Part shown: piece by piece, positions 8,736-18,056 of the stretch
Layout of the letters: each line of letters begins with the position of its first letter
How positions within the stretch are numbered: the first letter of the stretch is position 1
NCBI RefSeq assembly: GCF_039649665.1
Contig: NZ_JBDJAW010000011.1
Location: forward strand, 124,001-188,000
Length of the DNA: 64,000 nt
Source of the DNA: Microbispora sp. ZYX-F-249
GTDB taxonomy: Bacteria; Actinomycetota; Actinomycetes; Streptosporangiales; Streptosporangiaceae
Direction: 5' to 3'
Notes under the pieces: generated by a model
Databases searched by the model: none
The model's input: the letters and a program-made list of their open reading frames with translations, nothing else
What the model was told of the DNA's origin: nothing
Translations under genes and position numbers: made by a program

Positions 8736-9701
8736 TCAGCGGCTGCTGCGACTGGCCACGATCGTGTGGATCGCCTTCTCCAGCGCGTACGCCGGGTCGG
8801 TGCCGCCACCCTTGACCTGCTCGTCGGTGGTGGCCACGGCCTGCAGGGCGGCGGAGATGCCCTCCGGCCCCCAGCCGCCGAGCTGACGCTTGACCCGGTC
8901 GATCTTCCAGGGCGGCATGCCCACATGGCTCGCGAGCTGGCCGCCGCGCAGGTTGCGGGGTGCCCCGCCCACCTTGGCCAGCGAGCGCAGACCCCCCGCC
9001 AGCGCGCTGACGATCAGCACCGGGGCCACGCCCGTGGCGAGCGCCCACCGCACCTGTTCCAGCGCCTCGCCCAACCGGCCCTCGATCGCCAGGTCGGCGA
9101 TCGTGAAGCCGCTGACCTCGGCGCGTCCCCGGTAGTACTTCGCGACCGCCGCCTCGTCGATGTTCTTGGCCTCGGTGTCGAAGGCGAGCTGGCCGCAGGC
9201 GGCCGCCAGCTCGCGCAGATCGCTGCCCACGGCGTCGAGCAGCGCCTGGGCGGCGGCCGGCGCGATCGAGCGGCCCGCTCTGCGGACCTCGGCCTTGATG
9301 AAGTCGAGCCGCTCTCCCGCCTTGGTCGGCTTGGCCACCGTGACGACGTCGGCGCCCGCCTTCTTCACCCCGTCCACCAGGGCCTTCCCCTTGACGCCGC
9401 CCGGGTGGGCCAGCACGAGCACGGTGTCGTCGGCCGGGTGGGCGGCGTATTTGACGATCTCGGCGATGACGTCCTTCGTGAGGTCCTGCGCCCCGCGGAT
9501 CACGATGACCGACCGGTCACCGAACAAGGAGGGCGAGGCGAGCCCGGTCAGCTCTCCCGGCTGCACCTTGCTCCCCTGGAGGTCGTGCACTTCCGCCCCC
9601 GGATCTTCGGCGCGGACCGCCGCCACGATGGAGCCCACGGCACGATCGGCCAGGAACTCCTCGTCGCCGATGACCAGGGTCACGGGTGCTGGGTTCGCCA
9701 T
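8736..9701 (-). CDS. holA: DNA polymerase III delta subunit
   Basis: A 321-aa protein (325 if the ATG at 9713 is used). The start MANPAPVTLVIGDEEFLADRAV is the usual HolA beginning, with the first strand followed by the E-x-x-L helix that opens the sliding clamp. The AAA-like fold continues through DLQGSKVQPGELTGLASPSLFGDRSVIVI, then the C-terminal helical collar (ALATGVAPVLIVSALAGGLRSL). Delta is the wrench of the clamp loader and acts at replication forks. In many actinobacteria holA follows comEC, as here (gap about 170 bases), with rpsT beyond. The MFS/MarR pair interrupts that usual order. Confidence 0.93.
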   Translation of the reverse strand: MANPAPVTLVIGDEEFLADRAVGSIVAAVRAEDPGAEVHDLQGSKVQPGELTGLASPSLFGDRSVIVIRGAQDLTKDVIAEIVKYAAHPADDTVLVLAHPGGVKGKALVDGVKKAGADVVTVAKPTKAGERLDFIKAEVRRAGRSIAPAAAQALLDAVGSDLRELAAACGQLAFDTEAKNIDEAAVAKYYRGRAEVSGFTIADLAIEGRLGEALEQVRWALATGVAPVLIVSALAGGLRSLAKVGGAPRNLRGGQLASHVGMPPWKIDRVKRQLGGWGPEGISAALQAVATTDEQVKGGGTDPAYALEKAIHTIVASRSSR

Positions 9702-9880
9702 GTCAGGCAGCATGCCACGCTCACCCGCCCACGGCACATCCGCCCGCCCGGCACGCTGCGACTGACATGTGCGTAGTGGGCGAATCCCGAGCACAAGTGT
9801 GACCCACAGGGTTCCGGCGCCGTCGCGAGCCGGCGGCGCAGGCCGAGGGCCGTCCCACCGATCGCGTCGCCCGGCCGCGC

Positions 9881-12505
9881 TCATCTGCCTCGTACGACCA
9901 CGGCGAGACGGTTGTGGGCGGCGACGACGGCGATGTCCCCGGACAGGTCGGTGCGGTAGGGCCGCATGCCGAGCCAGCGCAGGCGCCGCAGCGTCAGCGA
10001 AGCGGGATGCCCGTAGTCGTTGACCGCGCCGACGCTGATCAGGGCGGCCCGCGCGCCCGTGGCGGCGAGGAAGGCCGGCGACTGCCTGGGCGACCCGTGA
10101 TGGGGGACCTTCAGCACCTCGACCCGTGGCAGGCCGCGCCGCACCAGTGCCTCCTGTGCCTCCGTCTCCAGGTCTCCGGCGAGCAGGGCCGCACCCAGGG
10201 GCGCGCCGCCTGCTCCCTCTGCTTTCCGCGTTCCGCCCTCCTCCTGGGCGTCGGGCCGCGCGGACCAGCGGACCAGCAGCACGACGCTGGCGTTGTTGGC
10301 CGTCGATCCCTCGCCCCTGCCCGGGGTCTGCGCACCGGCCTCGGGGGCGAGCACGGTGATCTCACTTGGCCCGAACCGCCACCGCATCCCCGGAACGGCC
10401 TGCCATTCCGGGACGCGGGCCGCCCTCAGCCGCGCGGAGACGCGGCCGGCCTCGCCCTCCGGTACGCGGCCCGGGCTCACGACCACCGCCCCCACCGCGC
10501 GACGGCGCAGCACTCCCGGCAGTCCGCCGACGTGGTCGAGGTGGGGGTGCGTGAGGACGACGAGCGGCACCTGCCGCACTCCGAGAGCGCGCAGACACCG
10601 GTCGGTGGGGCCCGGCTGCGGCCCGGCGTCGACCACCACCGCCCGGCCGGGACCGGCCGCGAGTGCCATGGCGTCCCCTTGGCCGACGTCGCAGACGACC
10701 AGGAGCCATCCCGGCGGCGGCCAGGGCGACACCACCGGCACGGCCACGAGGGCGGCGAGCAACGCTCCCGCCGCGAGTGCCGCCGCCAGTCGCCTGCGCG
10801 CCCGGCCCCGCAGGACGAGCCGGCCCGCGACGACCGCCGCCGCGAGCGCGGCGATGCCCGCCACTCCCCCGAACCACTCCGCCGAGGCGAAGGGGAGGTC
10901 CGCGGCTCGCTGTGCCACGGCGATGATCCAGCCGACGGCCCAGCCCGCGGGACGCACCAGCAGCCGGGCCAGGTCCATGCTCACCGGGGCGATCACGGCG
11001 GCCCCGAAACCCAGCACGGTCGCGGGCGCCACCGCGGGCTCCGCGAGCAGGTTGGCCGGGATCGCGGCCAGGTCGAGGCGCCCGGACATCAGCACCAGCA
11101 GGGGCGTGACCGCCGCCTGCGCCGCGGCGGTCACGGCCAGGGCCTCGGCGAGCAGGCGGGGCACCCGGCGCGCCGCCAGGCGGTCACGCCACCGGGGCGC
11201 GAGCACCAGGATGCCGCCGGTCGCGAACACCGACAGCGCGAAGCCCCACTGCCGGGCCAGCCCGGGATCGAACACCACCAGTCCGAGCACGGTCGCCGAC
11301 AGGGCGGCGACGCCGTCCCGGGTGCGCCCCGTGCCGAGGGCCACGGCGGCGACCGTTCCCATGACGAGAGCGCGCAGCACGCTCGGCGACGGTCTGGCCA
11401 CGATCGAGAACGCGACCATCGCGACGACCGCGACGGCGGCCCGCAGGGCCAGGGGCAGGCCGGCGAGACGGCCGAGCACCAGCACCGCGCCCGCCACGAT
11501 CGCCAGATTGGTGCCCGATACGGCGGTGAGGTGGCCGAGCCCCGCCGTCGCCAGGTCGAGCCGCACCTCCTCGTCCAGGCGCGACACGTCGCCGACGACC
11601 AGGCCGGGCAGCAGACCGCGCTGGTCGTCCGGCAGCACGTCGCTCGCCTCACGCAGACCGGCGCGCAGCGCTCCGGCGGCCCGCTGCAACGCTGAGGGCG
11701 CACCGATCGGCTCGGGCACCCCCCGGACGAGCATCACCGCCGCGACCGGCTCGCCCTGCTCGGCCGGGCTCAACCGCCCGCGCACCCTGACCCGCTGACT
11801 GGGCAGCAGCGGACGCCATCCTTCGGCGGGACCGAGCAGCACGACGGGCACGTCCACGGCGTATCGCTCCCGCGCGGCCGACACCAGCAGCAGCCGGGCC
11901 CGGACGACCGCCGTCTCCCGCCGGGCCACCCCGCCCTGGTGTGGCCGGATGCGCGGGTCGTCGCTGATCTCCGCCTCGGCGGTCACCGTGGCGCCCCGGC
12001 CGGCCAAATCCGGCACGGGTCCCGTCGTCACCCTGAGGACCGTGAACGCCGCGACCGCGGCCGTCACGGCCACGGCCGCGAGCACCGCCATCGCGACCCT
12101 GGCGGCGGCGCCGCCCGTCGCCCGCTGCTCCTCTCGCAAGCGGTGCCCGGCTGCCTGACCCGCCCGTTTCGCACCCACGGCGGCAGGGGGATCTCCTGCC
12201 GGAGCCCGCTTGGGATCCGCCACCTGCGCGCGGCGCCGCGTCGCCGCCCACGTGACGGCGCCGGCGACAGCCGCGGTCAGCGCCACGGCGGCCCCGGCGA
12301 CGGCGGAGCAGCCCAGCACCACGAGCGCGGTGAGCCAGGCAGCCAACGCTGGAGCCGCCAGTGCCGCCGGGCCGGGCCCCGTCCTGCCACGCCCCGGCTC
12401 CTCTCGCCACGGCTCCTCTCGCCACGGCTCCTCGTGCCCCGGCTCATGGCCGGTTCCGGCAGCCGGCTCGCCCCGCCCGCTCTCGTGATGGCCGACGGCG
12501 GTCAC
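9881..12505 (-). CDS. comEC: ComEC/Rec2 family competence membrane protein
   Basis: An 874-aa membrane protein. The GTG start overlaps the comEA stop (GTGA), so the two are translationally coupled. An N-terminal Pro/Arg-rich stretch is followed by membrane segments, a soluble DUF4131-like region, then the competence domain with GLLPGLVVGDVSR and GHLTAVSGTNLAIV, more helices, and a C-terminal metallo-beta-lactamase domain with THPHLDHVGG (HxHxDH) and a later PHHGS. In transforming bacteria ComEC forms the DNA channel and degrades one strand. Many actinobacteria carry it without known natural competence, so its role here may differ. A longer open frame upstream is the shadow of comEA and was rejected. 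Confidence 0.95.
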   Translation of the reverse strand: MTAVGHHESGRGEPAAGTGHEPGHEEPWREEPWREEPGRGRTGPGPAALAAPALAAWLTALVVLGCSAVAGAAVALTAAVAGAVTWAATRRRAQVADPKRAPAGDPPAAVGAKRAGQAAGHRLREEQRATGGAAARVAMAVLAAVAVTAAVAAFTVLRVTTGPVPDLAGRGATVTAEAEISDDPRIRPHQGGVARRETAVVRARLLLVSAARERYAVDVPVVLLGPAEGWRPLLPSQRVRVRGRLSPAEQGEPVAAVMLVRGVPEPIGAPSALQRAAGALRAGLREASDVLPDDQRGLLPGLVVGDVSRLDEEVRLDLATAGLGHLTAVSGTNLAIVAGAVLVLGRLAGLPLALRAAVAVVAMVAFSIVARPSPSVLRALVMGTVAAVALGTGRTRDGVAALSATVLGLVVFDPGLARQWGFALSVFATGGILVLAPRWRDRLAARRVPRLLAEALAVTAAAQAAVTPLLVLMSGRLDLAAIPANLLAEPAVAPATVLGFGAAVIAPVSMDLARLLVRPAGWAVGWIIAVAQRAADLPFASAEWFGGVAGIAALAAAVVAGRLVLRGRARRRLAAALAAGALLAALVAVPVVSPWPPPGWLLVVCDVGQGDAMALAAGPGRAVVVDAGPQPGPTDRCLRALGVRQVPLVVLTHPHLDHVGGLPGVLRRRAVGAVVVSPGRVPEGEAGRVSARLRAARVPEWQAVPGMRWRFGPSEITVLAPEAGAQTPGRGEGSTANNASVVLLVRWSARPDAQEEGGTRKAEGAGGAPLGAALLAGDLETEAQEALVRRGLPRVEVLKVPHHGSPRQSPAFLAATGARAALISVGAVNDYGHPASLTLRRLRWLGMRPYRTDLSGDIAVVAAHNRLAVVVRGR

Positions 12506-13677
12506 ACGGAGACCTTGTCGCGCATCTCGGCGAACTTCCTGTCGCCGATGCCGGGGACCTCCTTCAACTGGTCGACGCTCTGGAAACCCCCGTGGGCGTC
12601 CCGGTAGTCGACGATCCGCTGCGCGATCACGCCGCCGATCCCGGGCAGCGCGTCCAGCTGCTCGGCTGTGGCGGTGTTGAGGTTCACCACCCCGGCTCCC
12701 GGCATCCCCGGCGCCGATCCCGGGGCGGAGCCCATCCCGGCCGTCACCGGGCTTCCGGCGACGATTTGCTCCCCGTCCGTCAAGCGCCGGGCCAGGTTGA
12801 CGCCGCCCGGCTTCGCACCCTTCCGCAGACCTCCCGCGGCCTCGATCGCGTCCGCGACCCGTGAGCCCGATGCGAGGACGTACACCCCCGGATCGCGGAC
12901 CTTGCCCGTCACATACACCACGACCCGCGCCGGCGAGCCGGGAGTGGCGGGCGCTGTCCCGGCAGAACCCGCGACGTAAGCCCTCGCGCCCGGCGCGGCG
13001 CCGTCGGCGGGGTCCGGCGTCGCGTGGGACGCCGGACCCGGCGCTGTTCCCGGGCCGCCCGCGGACCCGGCCGCGGGGCGGAGGTCCTGAACCACGGCGG
13101 CCGGGATCGGCGGGGCGATGGGCTCCGCCACCGGCCGCGACCGCCAGACCAGGATTCCGGTGACGATCGCGGCCAGAAGTCCGGCTGCCACCAGCACCCG
13201 GAGCCCGGGCATCCCCGGGTCGAGCCGTGGCAGGGCACGGCCGAGGGCCGCCCGTCCGAGAGTCAGCCGTCCGGGCATTCGCGCGTCCCGCGGAGACGTC
13301 CCCGGCCCGCCCACGCGAGCTTCCCAGCTCTCGGCGAACTCCTCCGGCGAGTCCGAAGCCTCCCGCCGCCAAGGACCGTCGGCGCGGCCTCCCCAGCCCT
13401 CGGCGAACTCCTCGGACGCCCGATGTGGACCCTTCTCCGCCTCGCCCGGCGGAGGATCATGCGGACGGGTCCCCGTACGGACGATGTGTGGCGCGCCGAA
13501 CGACGGTGGTGGCCCGGGCGGGGTGGGCGTCGACCGCAGGCGGACGGACGGGGGCACCGGATCGAGCGGTCGCAGCAGCCCGCGCAGGCGGGACTCGCCG
13601 ACGACGACACCGCTTATGGCCCCGCGAGACTCCTTGCTTCGCACGCGAAGGACGGTAGGCACGCGCCGGTGCCCCAT
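12502..13677 (-). CDS. comEA: ComEA family helix-hairpin-helix DNA-binding protein
   Basis: A 391-aa protein from ATG. It has about 175 residues of disordered, Pro/Gly/Arg-rich cytoplasmic N-terminus, a single membrane segment (VLVAAGLLAAIVTGILVW), a Pro/Ala linker and an SLBB-like domain (VVVYVTGKVRDPGVYVLASGSRVADAIEAAGG in part). The tandem HhH motifs follow: VNLNTATAEQLDALPGIGG and FQSVDQLKEVPGIGDRKF. ComEA binds incoming DNA at the outer face of the membrane and passes it to ComEC, the overlapping next gene. The N-terminal extension is longer than average, so the real start may be internal. Confidence 0.92.
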   Translation of the reverse strand: MGHRRVPTVLRVRSKESRGAISGVVVGESRLRGLLRPLDPVPPSVRLRSTPTPPGPPPSFGAPHIVRTGTRPHDPPPGEAEKGPHRASEEFAEGWGGRADGPWRREASDSPEEFAESWEARVGGPGTSPRDARMPGRLTLGRAALGRALPRLDPGMPGLRVLVAAGLLAAIVTGILVWRSRPVAEPIAPPIPAAVVQDLRPAAGSAGGPGTAPGPASHATPDPADGAAPGARAYVAGSAGTAPATPGSPARVVVYVTGKVRDPGVYVLASGSRVADAIEAAGGLRKGAKPGGVNLARRLTDGEQIVAGSPVTAGMGSAPGSAPGMPGAGVVNLNTATAEQLDALPGIGGVIAQRIVDYRDAHGGFQSVDQLKEVPGIGDRKFAEMRDKVSV

Positions 13678-13807
13678 CCGTGCCCGAACGTCATTCTGTG
13701 GACAACCCGCGGCCGTGACGGAGACACCGTACGGGGTCAGACTCCCCTCGCGCCGCCGAGGCGAGGCCGGTGCGCAACGGCAGACGGCACCGCCCCGCCC
13801 GGCCGCA

Positions 13808-13825
13808 CCTCACCGCGCGGTGAGG
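13808..13825 (-). terminator. hairpin downstream of degV
   Basis: An 18-base perfect palindrome (CCTCACCGC / GCGGTGAGG) 11 bases past the degV stop in its direction of transcription. No T-run follows, which is common for actinobacterial terminators. Confidence 0.5.
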
Positions 13826-13835
13826 CATCGAGGGC

Positions 13836-14684
13836 TCAGTCCACGGGAGCGACGGTGACCCCGAGCATGCCCGGACCGACGTGGGCGCCGAGGACCGGTC
13901 CGATCTCGGCCACCCACAGCCGCACGAGCCTGGGCAGCCGCGCCGTCAGCTCCTTCGTGAGCGCCTCGGCCCGCTCGGCCGCCATCAGGTGCTGCACGGC
14001 CACGTCGACCGGCCGGTCCCCGGCCGCCTCGACGGTCAGGTCCTCCAGGCGGGCGAGGGCGCGGCTCGCGGTGCGCACCTTTTCCAGCACGCCGATCTCG
14101 CCGTCCGCCATGCGCAGCAGCGGTTTGATCGACAGCGCCGATCCCAGGAGGTTGGTCACGCGGCCGATCCGGCCGCCGTGCCGCAGGTAGTCGAGCGTCT
14201 CGACGTAGAAGAACGTGCTGGTGGCGGCCGCCCGCCGCCGGGCCACGCCGGCCACCTCGGCGGCCGGGGCTCCCGCGGTGGCCGCCCGCGCGGCGGCCAG
14301 CACGGCGAAGCCGAGCCCCATGGCCACCGACCCGCTGTCGACGACCTCCACCGGCACGGAGGATTCACGCGCGGCGAGACGCGCGGAGTCGGCGGTGCCG
14401 GACAGCGCGCCGGACAGGTGTACGGACACGATCGCGGCGGCGCCGTTCGCAGCGGCCCGCCGATAGGCGTCCGCGAAGCGCTCGGGGGCCGGGCGCGAGG
14501 TGACGATCGGCGAGCGGTCCTTGAGTGCGTGGGTGAGGAGACCGGCGTCGAACGGCGTCACGTCGTCGATCTCGCGGTCCCCCAGGAGCACCTGAACCGG
14601 TACGACGGTGATGTTCCACCTGCCGGTCGCCTCGGCACCGAGGTACGCCGTGGAATCGGTGACGACAGCGACAGATGGTGACAT
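13836..14684 (-). CDS. DegV family fatty-acid-binding protein
   Basis: A 282-aa protein with the DegV/FakB fold. VAVVTDSTAYL at the N-terminus, then PIVTSRPAPERF, VSVHLSGALSGT and VVDSGSVAMGLGF form the first domain and lipid head-group site. YLRHGGRIGR starts the second domain, followed by the IKPLL strand. DegV proteins bind one fatty acid. Some (FakB) present it to the kinase FakA for phosphorylation into phospholipid precursors. A fakA homologue (DAK-domain kinase) is not in the window. The gene is followed by a hairpin and preceded by an intergenic region with two 29-base tandem repeats. Confidence 0.92.
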   Translation of the reverse strand: MSPSVAVVTDSTAYLGAEATGRWNITVVPVQVLLGDREIDDVTPFDAGLLTHALKDRSPIVTSRPAPERFADAYRRAAANGAAAIVSVHLSGALSGTADSARLAARESSVPVEVVDSGSVAMGLGFAVLAAARAATAGAPAAEVAGVARRRAAATSTFFYVETLDYLRHGGRIGRVTNLLGSALSIKPLLRMADGEIGVLEKVRTASRALARLEDLTVEAAGDRPVDVAVQHLMAAERAEALTKELTARLPRLVRLWVAEIGPVLGAHVGPGMLGVTVAPVD

Positions 14685-14731
14685 ATCGCGAGATTACCCA
14701 GCGCTGATCGCCCGGCAACCTCTTCGTGAAC

Positions 14732-14789
14732 TCAGACCTCGCCGGTCACGCCCGGAAATCTCAGACCGCGCCTGTCACGCGCGGAAACG
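14732..14789. repeat. two imperfect 29-base tandem repeats
   Basis: Bases 14732-14760 and 14761-14789 are adjacent copies beginning TCAGACC and ending CGGAAA plus two or three variable bases, with about five differences. They lie between hutI and degV on the non-coding side. Two copies without a spacer do not make a CRISPR. Role unknown. Confidence 0.6.
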
Positions 14790-14888
14790 TCGCATGAGCC
14801 GCGCGCCGCGGCATCACGGAGAACAGCACGCGGCGCGGATCCACCCCCGACGCGGCCGGAAGGCCGGACGGAGGTCGATCGGGGGCCG

Positions 14889-16097
14889 TCACTGGACGGG
14901 GACGCCGCCCCGCCAGACCCGGCGCGGCTTGAGGCCGAACGACCAGGCGAACGCGCCCTCGTGGTCGGCGTCCCACTGGACGATGTCGGCGAGACGGCCG
15001 GGCGCGAGGATGCCGCGGTCGGGAGCGCCGAGGACCTGGGCGCCGCCGAGAGTCGCGGCCCGCAGGGCGTCTCCGACGCTCATGCCGAACGCCGCCACCG
15101 CCAGGCTGATGACCAGGGACATCGAGGTGATGCCGCAGTGGCCCGGGTTGTGGTCGCTGCCGAGCGCGACCGGGACGCCCTGGGCCAGCATCCGGCGCAC
15201 CGGCGGGAGGTGGCCCACCTGCAGCGCGGCGCCGGGGCAGACGACGGCGGGCACGCCGTACCGCGCCATCATCGCGATGTCCTCGTCCGAGGCGTGGTGG
15301 AGCAGGTCGGCGGAGGCGCAGCCCATCTCGGCCGCGAGCTGGACGGCGCCGCGCCGGTTGTAGGCGCCCGCGTGGATGCGCGGCAGCAGGCCGACGTTGC
15401 GGCCGGAGGCCAGCACCCAGCGGGCCTCCTCCGCGGTGAAGTGCCCGTCGTCGCAGTAGACGTCCACGCTGTCGGCCCCGGCGCCGGCGGCGTCCGCGCA
15501 CCAGGAGGCCACGGCCTCGACGTAGTCGCGCTGGCGGCCGAAGTATTCCGGCGGCACCACGTGGGCGGCCAGGAACGTGACGTGGACCCGCGGCATCATC
15601 GGCTCTTTCTCGAGCTCGCGGAGCAGCCGCACGTCGGCCAGCTCGCCGTCGCGGGTCAGGTGGTAGCCGGTCTTGGCCTCGACGGTCGTCGTGCCGCCGA
15701 GCAGCCACTCGCGCAACCGCTCACGGACCCCGTTGCACAGGGTCCAGGGATCGGTGCCGCGCGTCACGGTGACGGTCGAGCCGATGCCGCCGCCCGCCGC
15801 GGCGATGGCCGAGGCGCTGGATCCGCCGGAACGCATCGCCATCTCGGCGTAGCGGTTGCCGGCGTACACGGGATGGGTGTGCGCGTCGATGAGGCCGGGC
15901 GTGACGAGCGCCCCGCCGAGGTTCTCCACGTGGTCGACGTCGACGATGTCGTCCACGACTCCGGGAACGCTCTGAGGGAGGTCGGCGGCGCGGCCGACCC
16001 ACGCAATCCGGTCGTTGTGCACCAGGATCGCGGCGTTGCTGCACACATCGTGCCCGGTCCAGAGCCGGCCGATGTTGGTGAGAAGGCGAACGGTCAT
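14889..16097 (-). CDS. hutI: imidazolonepropionase (histidine degradation)
   Basis: A 402-aa amidohydrolase. LIDAHTHPVYAGNRYAEMAMR near residue 70 carries the metal-binding HxH and the substrate Arg and Tyr of HutI. TKTGYHL-type (here AKTGYHLTRDGE), HAGAYN and GSDHNPG supply the remaining metal and catalytic residues. It hydrolyses 4-imidazolone-5-propanoate to N-formimidoyl-glutamate, the third step of histidine breakdown. No other hut gene is adjacent: hutU, hutH and hutF must lie elsewhere or upstream genes have been lost. A partly palindromic sequence at 16203-16229 lies about 105 bases upstream and could be its operator (weak). Confidence 0.95.
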   Translation of the reverse strand: MTVRLLTNIGRLWTGHDVCSNAAILVHNDRIAWVGRAADLPQSVPGVVDDIVDVDHVENLGGALVTPGLIDAHTHPVYAGNRYAEMAMRSGGSSASAIAAAGGGIGSTVTVTRGTDPWTLCNGVRERLREWLLGGTTTVEAKTGYHLTRDGELADVRLLRELEKEPMMPRVHVTFLAAHVVPPEYFGRQRDYVEAVASWCADAAGAGADSVDVYCDDGHFTAEEARWVLASGRNVGLLPRIHAGAYNRRGAVQLAAEMGCASADLLHHASDEDIAMMARYGVPAVVCPGAALQVGHLPPVRRMLAQGVPVALGSDHNPGHCGITSMSLVISLAVAAFGMSVGDALRAATLGGAQVLGAPDRGILAPGRLADIVQWDADHEGAFAWSFGLKPRRVWRGGVPVQ

Positions 16098-16490
16098 GCG
16101 ACCACCTGCGAAACATCCGTGGACGGCGAACGGCCCCCGCCTGCGGGCGCCTGGCCCGCCGGGTCCGCTGCGCGTCCGGACGTCATTGGGGGGTCTCCTG
16201 CCTCATCGCGCACCGATGTTGTGCGATGACCCTACCGCCGGGATCTCGAACCCGGGCGATTCAGTTCAGTTACGGTATTTCACAGGTGGGCTGGATGTAC
16301 AGAGTCAGCGACAGAAACGCACGCCGGTATCATGCGCATCGCCGCGCATCAGTCGTCTCACACGCTGCGGCGAGATCAGGATCGACGACGCCGATCCAAC
16401 GGCCGCGAACGCCTCGGAAAGGGTGACCGCACTGCCTGGAGTCATGTTGTTACCCACACAATAAGGTCCCATTAGGCTTTCCTTATCGTA
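16098..16490. other. intergenic between hutI and hflX, no gene
   Basis: About 390 bases with lower GC than the neighbours in its hflX-proximal half. It contains an imperfect inverted repeat at 16203-16229 (TCATCGC with GTGCGATGA) and a hairpin at 16236-16258 (CGCCGGG / CCCGGGCG) that superficially resembles a tRNA T-arm but has no matching tRNA body. No coding sequence was recognised. Confidence 0.4.
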
Positions 16491-16538
16491 CCAAGGGCAG
16501 CCCTTGGCGGGCCACCGACACGCGGAAGGTGACCCGCC
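16491..16538 (-). terminator. double hairpin downstream of hflX
   Basis: An 11-bp stem at 16506-16538 (GGCGGGCCACC / GGTGACCCGCC, one wobble) lies 12 bases past the hflX stop. Immediately beyond is a second palindrome at 16491-16507, CCAAGGG-CAG-CCCTTGG. Together they are a plausible T-run-less terminator. Confidence 0.6.
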
Positions 16539-16549
16539 GGCAGCAGGAT

Positions 16550-17953
16550 TCAGACGGTCTCGACGGGCTTGGCCACCCGGTCCAGCTCCGCGTACAGGTC
16601 GGCGAAGACCCGGGCGTGCAGGATCGTGCCGTCACCGGTGTGATCGAGCGACAGGACCTCGCCCTCGCTGTGCGCCCGTGCGATCAGGTCGCCCCTGTCG
16701 TACGGCACCAGCATCCTGACCTCGTGGTCGAGGCGGGGAAGCTCGCGCTCGATCATCGACATCAGCTCGCCGATCCCGGCCCCGGTGCGGGCGGAGACGA
16801 CGATGCTGTGCCGTTCCTTCATCGTCAGCCGGGTCAGCACCACCGGGTCGGCGGCGTCGGCCTTGTTGACGACCACGATCTCCGGGATGTCCCGCGCGCC
16901 CTCGATCTCGGCCAGCACCTCGCGGACGGCCGCGATCTGCGACTCGGGGTCGGGGTGCGATCCGTCCACCACGTGGAGGATCAGGTCGGCGTCGGCGACC
17001 TCCTCCAGCGTCGAGCGGAACGCCTCGACGAGCTGGTGGGGCAGGTGCCGTACGAACCCGACCGTGTCGGCCAGCGTGAACAGGCGGCCCTCGGGCGTGC
17101 GCGCCTTGCGCACGGTGGGATCGAGGGTCGCGAACAACGCGTCCTCGACGAGCACACCCGCGCCGGTCAGCCGGTTGAGCAGCGACGACTTGCCGGCGTT
17201 GGTGTATCCGGCGATCGCCACGGCGGGCACCTCACGGGCCTGCCGGCGGTGGCGCATGGTCTGCCGGGCGGTCGACATCTCCTTGATCTGCCGCCGCAGC
17301 TTGGCCATCCGCTCGCGGATCCGCCGCCGGTCCAGCTCGATCTTGGTCTCACCGGGGCCGCGGCCGCCGATGCCGACGCCGCCCGCGGCGCGACCGCCGA
17401 CCTGGCGCGACAGGTTGCCACCCCAGCCTCGCAGGCGCGGCAGCAGGTATTGCAGCTGCGCCAGCTCGACCTGCGCCTTGCCCTCGCGGCTCTTGGCGTG
17501 CTGCGCGAAGATGTCGAGGATCAGTGCGGTCCGGTCGATGACCTTGACCTTCACGACCTCTTCAAGCTGGCGGAGCTGGCCGGGGGTCAGCTCGCCGTCG
17601 CAGATCACGGTGTCGGCGCCGCTGGCGGCCACGATGTCGCGCAGCTCGACCGCCTTGCCCGACCCGATGTAGGTGGCGGGGTCGGGCCGGTCGCGGCGCT
17701 GGATCAGACCCTCCAGCACCTGGGAACCGGCGGTCTCGGCCAGGAGCTTCAGCTCCTGCAGCGAGTTCTCCGCGTCCAGGGCGGTGCCGCCCGCCCAGAC
17801 GCCCACCAGGACGACGCGCTCCAGCCGGAGCTGCCGATATTCGACTTCGGTGATGTCTTCGAGCTCTGTCGACAGACCCGCTACGCGGCGGAGCGCCTGG
17901 CGCTCTTCCAGTTCGTAATCGCCCATGGCGAGGTCTTCGGGCTCGTTTCGCAT
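16550..17953 (-). CDS. hflX: ribosome-associated GTPase HflX
   Basis: A 467-aa protein (470 if the ATG three codons upstream is used). The sequence GTAGAG abuts the first ATG, so the second ATG has the better ribosome binding site spacing. The N-terminal HflX domain contains [17 protein letters not shown] coiled coil begins [20 protein letters not shown], then the G domain with [14 protein letters not shown] (P-loop), DTVGFVR (G3) and NKAD (G4). HflX splits stalled 70S ribosomes after heat or antibiotic stress. In many actinobacteria it neighbours dapF and miaA; here they are over 30 kb away. Confidence 0.96.
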   Translation of the reverse strand: MRNEPEDLAMGDYELEERQALRRVAGLSTELEDITEVEYRQLRLERVVLVGVWAGGTALDAENSLQELKLLAETAGSQVLEGLIQRRDRPDPATYIGSGKAVELRDIVAASGADTVICDGELTPGQLRQLEEVVKVKVIDRTALILDIFAQHAKSREGKAQVELAQLQYLLPRLRGWGGNLSRQVGGRAAGGVGIGGRGPGETKIELDRRRIRERMAKLRRQIKEMSTARQTMRHRRQAREVPAVAIAGYTNAGKSSLLNRLTGAGVLVEDALFATLDPTVRKARTPEGRLFTLADTVGFVRHLPHQLVEAFRSTLEEVADADLILHVVDGSHPDPESQIAAVREVLAEIEGARDIPEIVVVNKADAADPVVLTRLTMKERHSIVVSARTGAGIGELMSMIERELPRLDHEVRMLVPYDRGDLIARAHSEGEVLSLDHTGDGTILHARVFADLYAELDRVAKPVETV

Positions 17954-18056
17954 ATATGTCATCTCTACTAGACAGAACAGTCTGACACCCCGATGCCTTC
18001 CCGGCCCCGGGCGCCTCCGTCGATGGTGACACGACCCCGGGGAATGACGCACTCCC

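Noticed and set aside
12506-13372. Open frame extending comEC upstream
   Set aside because: It is the shadow of comEA in another frame; the comEC GTG overlaps the comEA stop.
14732-14789. CRISPR-like repeats
   Set aside because: Only two copies, directly adjacent, without spacers or cas genes.
16236-16258. tRNA T-arm look-alike (minus strand GGTTCGAGATCC)
   Set aside because: The loop is one base too long and no acceptor, D or anticodon arms can be built around it.
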